The notes below the pieces were generated by a model. That model saw only the letters and a program-made list of their open reading frames with translations, was not told where the DNA came from and did no database searches. DNA of 64,000 nucleotides from Biscogniauxia marginata (taxonomy: Eukaryota; Ascomycota; Sordariomycetes; Xylariales; Xylariaceae): the NCBI GenBank assembly GCA_022695795.1, contig MU404090.1:296923-360922 (forward strand). Reading direction: 5' to 3'. This document shows, one piece after another, positions 1-12,625 of this stretch. How positions within the stretch are numbered: position 1 is the stretch's first letter; each line of letters begins with the position of its first letter. The position numbers and the translations under genes are program-made.

Positions 1-3000
1 CCATGTATACCTAAAACTGCCCGGTTCAAGGATTATGTTCATGGGGACGGATTCAAAGTGTAGATATCGTAGCACGCGTACATAGACTAGATATGTACTA
101 GGTGGTTAGAAGCTCCCCGGGGGAACTACTGGCCCAAATTGTACAGATGGATGTTACGTCAATGCCTGGCTGACACGAGATCGTGATCGTGATCGTATAT
201 CTCACGGGCACGAGATACACTAGAAACCATCTAGTGGTGAGACCCTTCCGGACTTCCGCAGACACCAGACACAACGCCCACTCGAATGCGTAGGTAACAC
301 TGCCCATTCTAGATACAACTGTGATGATATCATAAGAAATTCAAGAAAAACCAAGTTTGGTGTTTCTACCTTGCCGCCCTCGCAACGTTTTCAACGTCCG
401 GCTGGTTGCAGTAGATGATCTACAAGGTCCCTCGAGGACGTGTATTTAGAGAAAAACGTGGGTAATGCCGGGGGGTGCACATAGAGCGCGCCAGCAGCTG
501 AGCCAAGAAGGGGGGGGGGATCTGAGGGGCGATAGAGAGGGGGGGTGTTTGCAGCTAGAGGTATACTTTGAACCTAGTATAGTCCCTCTTATTACCTAGT
601 CCAGCTAAGAACAAAGGCCTACCCCACGAACGATCGGAAAAGGGGGCAGGGGTACACAATCCAGATTGATGCGCTGTCAATCGAAGGTCCAGTTGCGGCA
701 AACAAATGCACGGAACTAACAAACCCCCCTTTCGAGAGGTGGCCCGAGTTGCACAAACTAGTGGGAGACTCTTTAATTCTATTAGTGAGACTTTCGGAAC
801 GCTTAAACAGAGTGCATTGGCAGGTATCAATGTAAGTCAACTTGTAACTTGAACTGCGTATATAATCCTCTACGTAGGTAGGCACTACATAACAAGTCTA
901 CCTTATATTGTCTACAACACACGGATTATTCAACTCTTCCAAATGGCCTCGTCCTGTTTCTGTTGAATTAAATTGCCTACGGCTCAATTTTTAATTTCGG
1001 CTTGTAGGTAGGCCCTTGTTTATCATCAATTAATTAGTAACTCCCGCTCTTCTTCCCCCCAGCCCAGCGGTACTAGGCCACATAGGCGGACGCCCAATAA
1101 AGGGGGGAAACACTAGTCACTTATCGGATTTCAGGTACAATCCCACACGTTGCATGTACCTGGCATGGCGAGAACGTGGTGCTGTAAATCGCTGTAAGTC
1201 AGAGGTGGTCTAAGTACATTTCGGGTTAGGAGTGCCAATGACGTGTAAGTCACATATGTAGGCAGGTATATAATTATGTGCCTGTATTGTAGCTGTGTAT
1301 GTTTGTATGTATATATGTCTATGATTTCATCCCTTGTCAACGCGGGGGATGAACGGCGGGGCGGGTCTCGAAACATGGCCCTCCTTTCTTCCTTCACTCC
1401 TTTTTTCTTTGTCTTCCTTTCACTTCTGGCCGGCAATACGGCCATGACCCCGGCCCCTGATGACCGTTTCGACCGGCCAAGATCAGTACCCAATGATTCG
1501 ATTGCCGTCTTCGTCCTAGTCGTTCAATTGGGCTCGAAGGTAACGATGCGAGGTGCAGCTAACTATTGCGCCGGCGTCACCCGGAATGAGGCGACATTGG
1601 CAGTAGGTTACCTGTATCTCCTTGGGAGAGGGAAACCGGGAGGAGAATATAGCTAGGTAATTATGCCTATCTGCCCTTGGGTCGTTATTAGGTGCAACCC
1701 TGCGGTGCAGATGGAACGGGGAGAAAACGTCAGATCACCTTGCATCTACGCGATGCGAGCACATCCGCTGCGGAACTTCGACCGAGAACTCATTTGATGG
1801 ATAGGGTGAAAGTGAGAGATAGAGAACCGGCAGCGTGGACCGTTCCAATCACCGCCCCCTGCGGCACCGAGATCTGACGGTCCTGACGGACAACTCATCC
1901 CCTGTTCAACCAGGGCCGAGGATCTGGAGGTTTTTGACCATTAGGAGAGTTTATGGATAAGGCCCAGCTCGGGATTTGTAAGAGACGGTGAAGGGAGACG
2001 GTGAGGAAAGGACAGGCTCGCACTTGCAGAAGATTCTGCGGCTATGGAAGGACGAGCGAATCGAGGCGCGCATCTATATAGAAGACCAGCAGTTACACAA
2101 CAGAGCCGAGAAGCGATTCGAGGCACGAACTGTAGTGTAAGCTTAGCTATCAGGGATCACATGGATTTCCTTGGCTGAGTGGTTAGTGTCCTGCATTCGT
2201 TAGAGTGACGCTGATGTACATACCAGAGTTGTGTCGTGTGGCCTCCAGATGGGTCGAGGCACACGTCCCGCTGCGGCCGCCAGCTCTCTCCCCAGCCCCC
2301 AACCAATGAGCTGGCAATGGTACGTTCTTTGCGGCTTAGAACAAAACACTCTCTGCATGTCAGACCCTCTTCCTTGAGTTGAGAAGACGTTGCATGCTAA
2401 GTCTTGCATGCTAGGATATTCAGGGGGGCCTTGTCATCCCCACTGTCATATCGACACCATTACGGAAAGGAGGGGGATGGTGATGGGGAGTTTGTATGGT
2501 GGAGGGTTGAGAAGTGCCATTGTTGGGTTAAATCAAAAGTATGGTCCTTTGCTTACTCTGAGCGACGTATCGGGGGGTACGCATGTACTCGATAACACAT
2601 GATTTACTTCCAGTGTGGCCGGAATTAACTATGTCTCAGTAGAAACTTAGAAGCTGTTTTAACATCGAAAGCAGCCCGATTGGCTGCTTCGAATGGGGTT
2701 TAATGTCCACTTGCGCTATTCTGGTCGTGATGATGACTCGCATCAACCTTGATGGTTTCCGTGGAAAGCAATTACTTGGGAGCACGAGATTTGAGATTGT
2801 GTCAAGTCTTTTGAACGGAACGGCCCGTTATCTACACGGCCTCGTAGCCAAGATTTCCCCGAAGCCCGAGTTGTTCATAACGACACTAGGCCCCTAGAAG
2901 TGGTCTCTCCTGACGCGGGCCTAAACAAGATGGCACCAGGTCGTGTCATTACGAGGCGAGACGTAAACAGTACCCTGACTTAGTACCAGAGAAACCTGCC

Positions 3001-5455
3001 TATTCATTGCGTGATCCCTTTGCCGATGGGGTTAGGTACCCGTAGTGCTACGCTACGGATGCCGAAGGTTAGAACGCACTGAAGGAAAGATAAGAATAGC
3101 CATTTTGTTCAGCTTGTTCATAGCCCATTGTCTACGTCAGTGCCTCTCGAATAGCTTATAAACTTTGATGAATGCTGCCCAAGGTCAAGCTTGATAGCTG
3201 TTTTACCATGGGGGCCAAAGAACACACTTGGCGTGAGTAGATAGCCCATGTAGTCAAGTTGTGAACCCAACCTAGGATATGGCATGGAGCTAAGTACGTG
3301 ATGAAGGCGCAGGAGAAGGCTTAATGTAACAATATCATGCACCAAGAGTCGTTGTACGGCACGGGAGCAAGATTCAAAATTATGAAAGCTATCCATCCTG
3401 GCGACAGAAATCTCATAGCATGTACCACTGGCATTGTGATCCTATACTTAAAGTAGTTTGGTTGTAGCCCAATTATTCTATATATGAATGGTAGCTAAAA
3501 TCGGCAATATCTAGCAATGAATAACGTTAGATCTCGAGTATCCCGTCGATCAAACCTGAAACAAACTTATCCTCCACATAACGGTTAAGTATAGTATCAC
3601 AGCCAGAGCTAAGAACGGAATGCAGCCACGATCACAGCCAACTTATCGGTCGTGACAGAAGAAGCAAAACCAGGAAAGCTTCGCAGCGTATATCTCATCC
3701 GGACACGAATTTTACTCAAAGCTAGGGGGTGAATTCGTGCAGGTGGGTCCGGCCAGAGGCGCACTGCCACGTCGCTGGCCCAATGACAACCTGATGAAGA
3801 TCCCTAGAATGTTTAAATCATGTATAACTGAGGCAGAAGATTCTCTCACACAATTCTGGATTCAAACAGTGTGAGTGGAGAGTACTGCGGTATTTAGAAA
3901 AGCACTTGTTGTTTTTGTCACCCTTATCTGGCCGTAGAAAGCGGCCGCAGAGAGGCACCCAGTCCGCTCGGTTCAGGGGTGCCACCATCAACAGGGTCTT
4001 CATCATAACCCAGCGCTCAAGTATATTTGATGTGTTGTCGCCGTAGAAGAAAGACCTAAGGATACCCGGGATCTCTGTGCCGGTTGTATCGGATGTCAGG
4101 AGGAGGGCTCGAACGATGTGTTATGGTCTCTGTTGGCGCAAGCTGCAGGTTGAGTCCAAGTTGCGTCAGGGCAATATCGTCTTTCCCGATGTGGCTTGCT
4201 GAGCTGGACCACTCGTGAACAGGGCCAGATAGAACCCAATCAAACAAAGCCCGGCCAAAAGCAGCAGCAGTAGTGTCTGGTGGCAAAAGCAAACAATCAC
4301 CTAGCCGGGGGGTGGATAACGCAATAATATGGCAGCGTCAGGGACAAAAGGGGGAAAGAATCCAACGGCTCCCTAGATCAGTATATCACCGTTGCTATAA
4401 AGGAAGACGTATGATTTAGCATCTTAGGACGAGGAAACCATTGGTGGGTGTCCTAACCGGTGTCCGGGGCGTGGCAAGGGAAGAAACATGAGTGCATGTT
4501 CCAGTGATCGTCCTACTATGCTTGTCCTAAAATGTAAGTTGCCTCACAAGGCATGGTTGTGACCTAGCCGCGGATAGCCAAATAGCCAAATAGTCTAGTG
4601 GGGATAGCCCATCCTGATGGTTGCAGACGGGAAACGATCCAACTCTGCGTGGGACGGGAAGGGGTGACAGGGTCTTCGAAGTCGAGGCTGATGGCGCCTG
4701 TAGAATCTTGACGATGTACTATTCCAAGACGACCGAATCGAGCCAATGGGGCCAGGGCAAAGAAACGGGGTTAGCTCATAGCTCTCGAATCAGATAGTTA
4801 GCAGATGTTCATCATCGGCTAACCTGTCAGGGTCCTTGTACCTAGGTGGGGAAGTTAAACCGGTGGAAATTGAACTATCGCCAACGTGGCATCCAGATAA
4901 CGTTGGAATAAAGACGTTGGACGGAAGAGAATGTTAGGTGGCCATGCAACCCCAATTAGCAGATAGGCTGAGTTGTCATCGACCAATCCTCGGTGGTCGT
5001 TTGTGATGCCTTCGGGCAGACATCTTGCGAGCCTGTAGTGAAGGGACTCTGCCAACGCATGTCGAATATGTATGTCGGGTGGAGGGCATCCGTGGGGAGC
5101 CAAGGAGTCGAGGATTGAATAGAGGAAAGTATAAGTATTCGTATCAACCTCCGGATGGGTCCTGTATCTTGAGATGAAGTAGCTTAAGCAGTACGACACA
5201 CATACACACACACACACACACACACAAAAGAAAAAAAACGAAACGGTTCTTTGCATAGATCATTGTTGCTCAAGAAGGTTGCGAAGATATCAGCAGCACT
5301 TCCCTTGAGAACCTCAAAGGTATAGGCATCGGCTTCTGCTAGAATACCCCCTTTATCTCCATCTGCAGGATCCGAATTAGGTGGCTAACGGCAGGGTGAA
5401 GCTAGCAAAGTCAGACCATCCGAATTACCCATATCGGCCACCCGACTCGACGACG
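1..5455. other. gene-poor left flank
   Basis: I see no gene I can support in this 5.4 kb. The short open frames lack homology I recognise, convincing splice sites or coding-like composition. It contains G-runs near 510-545, pyrimidine tracts near 1380-1430, and a (CA)n microsatellite just before the first gene. Part of it is probably the promoter of the small gene starting at 5456. Confidence 0.5.
5205..5226. repeat. (CA)n microsatellite
   Basis: About eleven CA dinucleotides in tandem, visible directly. They lie some 230 bases upstream of the small Cys/Trp-rich gene. Such tracts are common in fungal promoters and no function is implied. Confidence 0.9.
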
Positions 5456-5788
5456 ATGTGTTACTTCGAACAAACACGTTGGAACTGTGGTTACTGGCGG
5501 TGGGGTCATTTTCGCCAGCAGTGTACAAAAGAATACCGCACGGGGGAGACGTGCGGCTTGAAGTTGGTCTACAATACCAATCAGGAATTGGACAACTGCA
5601 AACTCTGCAAAGACATCGAGAAGAAGCAGCGCAAATACATGAAACTCGAGAGCGACATAAACCGGTGGCAGAGAGAAGGGAACCGCACGGCAACTATCGA
5701 GAAAGCTCAGAAGGAGAAGGGGGAGGTTAGCGAGGCGATCCATAACATGCTCCAGCAGCATCAGCTGAGGCAATATTCGGTGGTCTGA
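5456..5788 (+). CDS. small conserved Cys/Trp-rich fungal protein
   Basis: A single-exon gene for about 110 residues. I recognise the pattern as a widespread short protein of filamentous ascomycetes of unknown function. The N-terminus has MCYFEQTRWNCGYWRWGHF followed by the QQC, TGETCG and CKLC elements, so four or five spaced cysteines could bind metal (inference). The C-terminal half is charged and helical, with KKQRKY and RWQREGNRTATIE typical of the family. I chose the ATG at 5456 because homologs I remember begin with MCYF/MCYY. The frame is open upstream to a GTG at 5381 but has no ATG there. No neighbour suggests a role. The family assignment is from memory. Confidence 0.8.
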   Translation: MCYFEQTRWNCGYWRWGHFRQQCTKEYRTGETCGLKLVYNTNQELDNCKLCKDIEKKQRKYMKLESDINRWQREGNRTATIEKAQKEKGEVSEAIHNMLQQHQLRQYSVV

Positions 5789-7097
5789 GTGCGTGGGAAT
5801 GGCTCGTGGGTCTCGCAAGACGGCGATATACTTAAATTTCGGGGGAGACCTGTGTAAAATCAGTGGAGAAGGCTTGAATGGCCTGATGAGAAACATCAGT
5901 GCAAGCTATGGTGCTCTAGTATCGATGGGTACCACTGGGCTTCGGGGGCTGCGAAATATTTTGGCCACTGAGAAGTTGCGCTAGGAAGCCGGTCCTTTGT
6001 ACTTTGTATGACATTATCGAATAAGCTGAAGACTTTCGTTCGTAGTTTGCAATGGACGTGGCTCTGACATGAAGCCGCTCTCGTCTGCTCATGCTCGGAT
6101 CTCGGGGTTTGCTGGTGCTGTGCTGTAATTTCGACTATTGCTGCTACTGGTGTCTCGAGCCACAGGCAAATCCCAGGACCAATTGTCGCTCCCCAGAATG
6201 AATCTTTGTCTCCCACGAAAGCTATATTTTCATAAAAGGTAACTTGATAGAAGCGAAATCGAGTTGTCCCGAGTTATCTAGAACCCCGAGTCCGGGCACC
6301 TAATTATATACCGAAACGCCCCTATCTGAAAACCTCGGCCGAACTCCTGTAGTAGCTAAGTTACTGAAATGGCTCGGCGGGAGAAAAGAGAATGAAGATT
6401 AGAGAGGGGATGCTGGGTACAGACTCGACCGCTCGATGGGGGGAATGCAGTCTGCATATTCCCCAGCGACTTACAAGCCTAGAGCAGCCCCGAACAGGAC
6501 TGTGGTTGAGTGGATTGCGGGAATGCCCGTTGACTGGTCAGATCTGACGCACAGACTCCCGCAGTGGTTCTGGAAAGCACATCATTACATGTAATGTGAG
6601 CCTCCTGTCAACGACTCCCCGCCCTTCATACACCGAAGCCGGCCGGAAGCACTTGGAAGCACTTGATATCACTATTTTGCGCTAGAAAGCGGGACTTTTA
6701 TAAACAAAACTCCACCGTCAAGCAGAGGACGGAATTGGCACGTGTCTGCTACTTAATGGATATGTAATCACAGGACCGAGGCCCACGAGCTGATTGGCCC
6801 TCCCAGAGCCAGTAGGATGCAAGTGTGAAGGCCGGTAGTGTCCTGGTTGTCTTAATGTAGTATAGGGCCTCCATCCCCCGTCAAAAACCCCATATTGGGT
6901 CGCAAGAGACCCGCCCAAGCCCATCCAGGCCGTGGCAGACCCATCGAGAAGCCGGCCCGGCAGAGAGTGCAGGACTGCAGGAGTGCAGGATGGCATGTCG
7001 GTTCTGCGTGGAAGCCGGATCCATGCTGTCTCCATTCTGTAATTCCGAACTACGAAATCCTTTGTATCATCCGATACCCCTTTATATCACCCGATAC
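5789..7097. other. intergenic, no gene seen
   Basis: About 1.3 kb between the small Cys/Trp gene and the 3' end of the LAMTOR1-like gene. The open frames are short and unrecognised. It probably holds the 3' regions of both neighbours. Confidence 0.5.
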
Positions 7098-7689
7098 CTA
7101 TGCTACCGCGGCCGCCGCATCTGCAAACGTGCCTACGAGAGGCTCACCTGATGCCTCCTTGATGCTGGGGCCTTCCCCATGGAGCTCTATGATGTCGTCC
7201 TCGCTTACCAGCCACTCGACGGGCCCATAGTTCCCGTCAACAGGGGTTGCCCCAGCTTCTGAAGAAAGCTTGGATAGAATGTTCTGGTACCGCGCGAGAC
7301 GAACGTCTTGGCCAGAAAATAAGACCGGCTGTGTCCTTTGCGACTCCTGGGGAGCGATCTCGAAGACATCGACCAGGTTGCTACAATGAGTTGTCAGCAT
7401 GACTTAGCCGGCGTATATAAGACAGTGGCTTACACACTTTGATGTCCGCGCCACTACTCTCTGGAGAGCTTCGGCTTCTCGCTGCGACTCGAGTGGATCG
7501 GCCTGGGGGTTTAGGGTGTGCTCGCCGAAACTACCGTACTGCATATTGTTCGCATCGTCAAAGAGTAGCCGGGACACGTCATCCTACAGATCCCATTAGC
7601 AAGTACACTATCATAGGATACCCGAGCGCGCATACTTCATCGTACGTATCATTGCACCGGCCACCGAGACAAGAGGCGCAAATTCCCAT
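7098..7689 (-). CDS. LAMTOR1/Meh1-like Ragulator (EGO complex) scaffold
   Basis: A three-exon gene read from 7689 down: exons 7689-7636, 7583-7438 and 7380-7098, giving about 160 residues. The protein starts MGICASCLG, with Gly2 for N-myristoylation and Cys4/Cys7 for palmitoylation, the vacuole/lysosome anchor of LAMTOR1 (yeast Ego1/Meh1). Exon 2 has LLFDD, YGSFG and the helical ESQREAEALQRVVARTS. The joined codon at residue 67 completes SNNLVDVF, the conserved LAMTOR1 core, followed by RLARYQNIL. All joins keep phase. The second donor is a less usual GTGTGT. The family role is to tether Rag GTPases and so bring TORC1 to the vacuole. The first two exons are too short to stand out as open frames. 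The C-terminus ends in an Ala-rich tail. Confidence 0.85.
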
Positions 7690-9282
7690 CGTGAAGAAGA
7701 AAACCAAACCGAAAATGCGCGAGCGTGAGTAAGCCGAGAAAAAAAAATAGATTAAGAAATTCAGGACCAGGACAGCTGCCCCATTTCAAACTCTAGTCAA
7801 TTGAAATCATAAGGATTGTATAATCTGCCTAGGTGTACCTGGCGAGAGTTAGAATGAGCCGTGGTGCTGGTCGCAAATCGATGGATGTTGGAAGAGTTTT
7901 GACGAAGTTCCCTGAGGAAGCGCGAGTTGGTAAGGTCCGTGCTTTATTACATAATACTCCAAGGTTCCAGCCATTGTTCGCCCCTGTCATCTCATCTTAC
8001 ACAACGCCACATAACGCCACAGTAGGTCTGATTTATGCATACCGGTACCTAAAGGTCACATACATTTGTGCGATTTTGACATGCTTCTACCTATGCATTC
8101 CAACTGGGTGATCTAAGACAGAGTTCCATCATTTAAACCAGATGTGGATACCATTAAACTTTTTGGTGCATATGCACATGATGTATATATAACTACTAGG
8201 TAAGTAGATAGCCCTGTTTATACCTACCTACCTACCTACTGGAGGTGATAATGTTACTTCTATAGAATTCAATCCCACCGACCTATTCGAAGCGTTCGAT
8301 CTATTACCACCTGCAGCTTCTTCTGCGCTCGACTACTTAAAATCTTATGCCGGTTTATCTAGGCCGGTTCTGGCAAGTTCTGCAACTAACTACTGCAATC
8401 TTTCGGCGTACCTTCATGTCCATCATTGTCTGGCCGGTTCTGGGGTCACATTTGATTTGCAGACCATAGGCCCGTTTATAGTCGAACTCATAGACTAACA
8501 ATCCCGTTATTCCGTACCATTACCTTATTGATTTGCTAACCTTATCAGTATTACGCGTGTATGCGGCCATGCGTAGTGGCTTCTTTGTAAGCGACTTAAG
8601 TTGAGACTAGATATCTAATTCGAGGACTTCATATTGGGTCGTTTAAAGCTAGAGTATGCATTTTGACTTAGTGAATTGTTGTTGTTCTTCTTCGGCGTGC
8701 TTTACGACATCATTCAGTTATATATAAGGTAGGTACTTAGACCACCTATCTGTATATATATATATATACATGAGACTTGTGTGGTAACGGCCCGGAGACT
8801 ACGACAGGTAGACGATCTGTAAATATGTACTTTTAATGTACCTCGGCTGTGTAGCTCAGTACTTAGATAATCGAGATATCCCAGGTATACATAGGCCGGT
8901 GAGGGGTCGAGGAGCGACCTAATGGTATCTCCACTGGTAAGTACCTGGCACTTGCATTGGGAGGCACAGTATACGTCAAGCCGCTAGCTGTGGGGCCCAA
9001 GGTTCTGGTTGGTCGTCGACGGATTACATAACACAGTCCATAATTAACAGCCCCACTTTCTTGTATGTACCAGACAGCCAGACTCGGCCCGCGTCGCGCG
9101 ACAAGGGACAAAAGCATTTGATAGCTATCGTCGATGAACTCTTTTGATAGCACGCGCAACCCTCTTCTCTCAACTAACAACCCACAACTCACCACTCACT
9201 CTTGTCTAGTCAGAGATCCACTCCGGCCAGCCTCATGTCGACATGCGAGTAAACAACACTCGCGACACCTCATCATCACATC
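7690..9282. other. divergent promoter region between LAMTOR1-like gene and HIR1
   Basis: A 1.6 kb interval between the start of the minus-strand LAMTOR1-like gene and HIR1. It contains tandem ACCT/AGGT tetranucleotides near 8220-8240 and a TA run near 8755-8768. The 5' leader of HIR1 lies just before 9283. No gene is supported. Confidence 0.6.
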
Positions 9283-12200
9283 ATGCGCATCATTAAGCCA
9301 TCATGGCTGAGCCACAAAGGTATCTAGAGCAAACACCAGCTTTTTGCGCCGGCTCCATCCAACTGACTATCGTGTAGGCGAACAGAAGGACTTTGAGGTC
9401 TATAGCTGCCATGTGTCGCCCGATGGGAAGCGCCTCGCGACCGCCGGCGGTGGTATGTGTCTGACCGCGCACCGCTGCTCTGCTTGACTAATTAATTGAT
9501 CGCTACTAGATGGCCACGTCCGCGTCTGGTCGACCGAATCTATCTACAATTCCGATGATCGCTCCTATACCGAACCGCGACAGTTGTGCCATATGAGCCA
9601 CCATCTCGGCACCATCCACTCCGTACGCTTCTCCCCCAACTGCCGCTATCTCGCCTCTGGTGCAGACGACAAGATCATATGCATATACCAGCTCGAGAGC
9701 GGCCCCCCGGCCATCGCTCCTTTTGGAACCAACGAGCCGCCACCTGTCGAGAATTGGAAGACATCGAGGCGATTGATAGGTCACGATAACGATGTTCAAG
9801 ACTTGGCTTGGTCCCACGATGGCTCGATACTTGTTTCCGTTGGTTTGGATTCTAAGGTAGTTGTATGGTCGGGACACACGTTCGAGAAGCTGAAGGTTTT
9901 GTCGATTCATCAAAGTCACGTCAAGGGCATTACCTTCGACCCGGCCAACAAGTTCTTCGCCACGGCGAGCGATGATCGAACCATCAAGATATTCCGCTTC
10001 ACGTCCCCTGCCCCGAATGCGACCCAACACGACATGGTGAACAACTTCCAGCTCGAAACTACCATCAGTGCGCCCTTCAAGTCCTCACCATTGACCACAT
10101 ATTTTCGAAGGTGCTCATGGTCGCCCGATGGTAACCATATTGCCGCTGCAAATGCCGTTAATGGTCCCGTGAGCTCCGTCGCCATTGTTGAGCGGTCGAG
10201 ATGGGATAGCGAGATCAACTTGATCGGACACGAGGGCCCGACGGAGGTGTGTATGTTCTCGCCGCGACTGTTTCACACGAAAAAGCCAGTAGAGAACGGT
10301 GCAACAAACGGGCATTCTTCCGGGGGCTCATTGGTCACCGTCATCGCATCTGCCGGCCAAGATAAAACTCTGAGTATCTGGAATACCAACTCGTCTAGAC
10401 CAGTAGTCATATTGCAGGACTTGGCGTCGAAATCTATTTCTGACCTTGCCTGGACCCCCGATGGCCAGACATTGTTCGCATCCAGCCTCGACGGAGGCAT
10501 TGTCGCGGTCAAGTTCGAAACCGGTGAACTAGGCTGGGTTGCTAATCTCGAAGAGACAGACAAGGCTTTATCCAAATATGGAGCATCGCGCAAAGCAATG
10601 GGTATCGCGGAAGATGTTGATGGACTTCAGTTGGAAAATCATAGTAAGGAAGGAGAACGTAAGGGGGCAGAGTCTAGGATGGGCGCCCTGATGGGCGATT
10701 TCCATCCACTACCGAAGGACACAACACCTGCCACAAATGGTGTGAAGACAGGAACTAGCACACCAGTACCTCCATCGACAAATGGGCAAGCAGAAGCCGA
10801 CGCGGAAAAGGAAAAGGAAAAGGAGAAGGAGAAGTCCACACTGGCGCAAGAAGCTGCCGACAAGGCGGCCCAACGCGTCAATGAACTGAAATCACGGGTG
10901 ACAATCACCAAAGATGGCAAGAAAAGAGTTGCACCAATGCTTATCTCGTCGTCTGGAACTGGTCAATCCTCCCTCCCCCAGACACAATTGGTGGGATCAA
11001 ATTCGTCCAAAACGGCACAGAATGATGCCCCTCAGACGATTCTAGACCTCTCGAAGCCATACGACGGTCTCCCAGAAGGTGGCCTCGCCGCGATGCTCCT
11101 AGGTAACAAGAGAAAGGCAATTTCCGTCGAGGGCGAGGACGACGAGGAACAACCCAGCAAACGGCAAGCCACCGGTCCACGAGCTATCATGCGGAATGGG
11201 GTGGACGGCCTGGAGCCTGCTGCATTGGAGCCTCCCATACATGGGCTAGTCCCTACACCCGAATATCTCCGACCAGCAGTTCTCAACCCCTCGATTGCCG
11301 TCTCCCAAGTTAGGCTTGCTGTTCCGAAAGTGAGATCACATATTTTACGTCCCCTAGAACGAGGCGTTCTCCTAGAAGATAGCTCCTTAGAGGAGGCATC
11401 CAAGTATCCAGAGAACGTTATACTAGAAGCAAAGAACCCAGTTTCAATTCGGGATCCGTCGCACATCACAGCAACCAAGCGCGGCACGATACTCTGGGAA
11501 GACTATCTCCCGCGAGCCATTATTCTCGTTACCGGCAGCAAGAAGTTCTGGGCCGCGGCCTGTGAAGATGGAAGCGTGTATACATGGACACCGGCGGGTC
11601 GTCGACTGATCAACGCAATGGTACTAGAATCCCAGCCAGTACTGCTCGAATGCCGTGGCTGGTGGTTACTTTGTATCACCGCAGTTGGCATGTGCTACGT
11701 CTGGAATATCAACACCCTTTCTTCACCACATCCCCCGGTTTCCCTTGCTCCCATTCTCGAGATTGCCATTAGCTCTCTACAGGCACACCATGCCATGCCC
11801 GGCCCCGGGGTCACTTCGGCCCATTTGAATTCAAACGGTCACATAATTGTCACATTAACGAATGGTGACGGGTATTGTTACTCGCCTGGCATGTATTCCT
11901 GGCAACGCCTTTCCGAGTCGTGGTGGGCCGTTGGAAGTCAGTACTGGAATAGCAACGATTCCTCCGTGGGCTCGCTGCAGACGACTGCCGTGGGCTCGGT
12001 AACCCCAGCAGATGGAAAGGGTGACGAAGCAACAGTCTCGGCGGGCATCATCCCCTTCCTTGAGCGTCACACAACAAATGAATTCCTCCTCAAAGGGAGG
12101 GCGTATACTCTACAGCGCCTCATCAAAGCGTTACTGTCGCGAGACGGTTTCGAGGCTTTTGAATCGAGTGTCAGCATTGCCCATCTAGAGAATCGCATCG

Positions 12201-12625
12201 CGGGGGCGCTACAGTTGGGTTCTAAAGAAGAATTCCGATTATATCTATTCATGTATGCTAAGCGGATCGGAGCCGAGAGCCACCGAGGAAAGGTCGAGGA
12301 GCTGCTCAACAGCCTCTTGGGCGGTGTGCTTCAGGACAAAAAGGGTGAAGGTGAGTACAAGGACCAGGGCAGGGGTTGGAACAGCAGAGAGGAGGACATT
12401 TGCGGGTGGGACCGAAAGGAGCTCCTCAAGGGAGTGGTCATGATCCTGGGTAAGTTTGTCACCGACATGGTCCAACCATAACAATCGAGAGATAACCGGG
12501 TGCTGATAAGAGTCTATCTAGGCAAATTCCGAGAGCTGCAACGGCTCACTGTACAATACGCACGGATCCTCGACCTCACTCTCGAGGATGGCCTTGCGGA
12601 CGACGCCATGGCTATCGAGGCATGA
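9283..12625 (+). CDS. HIR1: HIR1/HIRA histone chaperone subunit
   Basis: Exons 9283-9319, 9378-9452, 9510-12449 and 12522-12625 encode about 1051 residues. The start reads MRIIKPSWLSHK and splices into GEQKDFEVYSCHVSPDGK, the conserved Hir1 N-terminus. WD40 repeats fill roughly residues 10-375, with LIGHDNDVQDLAWSHDG, HQSHVKGITFDP and AGQDKTLSIWN. An acidic/basic linker has alternating EK near residue 480. RVTITKDGKKRVAPML near residue 500 matches the HIRA B-domain type motif that binds Asf1. The Hira C-terminal domain starts near residue 690 and includes SKKFWAAACEDGSVYTWTPAGRR. The last short exon supplies GKFRELQRLTVQYARIL. HIR acts in replication-independent nucleosome assembly and histone gene repression in the nucleus. 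The length fits fungal Hir1. Both terminal exons are clear in phase and splice signals. Confidence 0.96.

Noticed and set aside
1375..1656. Short frame starting MALLSSFTPFFFVFLSLLAG, which looks like a secreted peptide with signal sequence
   Set aside because: The hydrophobic start is a CT-rich tract read as Phe/Leu/Ser. The rest has no cysteine pattern or recognisable motif, and a pyrimidine tract is common in leaders.
2168..2215. GGCTGAGTGGTTA-like string resembling a tRNA D-arm
   Set aside because: No matching acceptor stem, anticodon arm or TTC T-loop follows at the right spacing.
3118..3396. Minus-strand 92-codon frame from an ATG
   Set aside because: Readable but unrecognised, with no splice-linked neighbours or composition contrast. 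Not enough to call a gene.
9506..10030. 174-codon antisense frame in HIR1
   Set aside because: A shadow of the WD40 coding exon. HIR1 on the plus strand explains the sequence fully.
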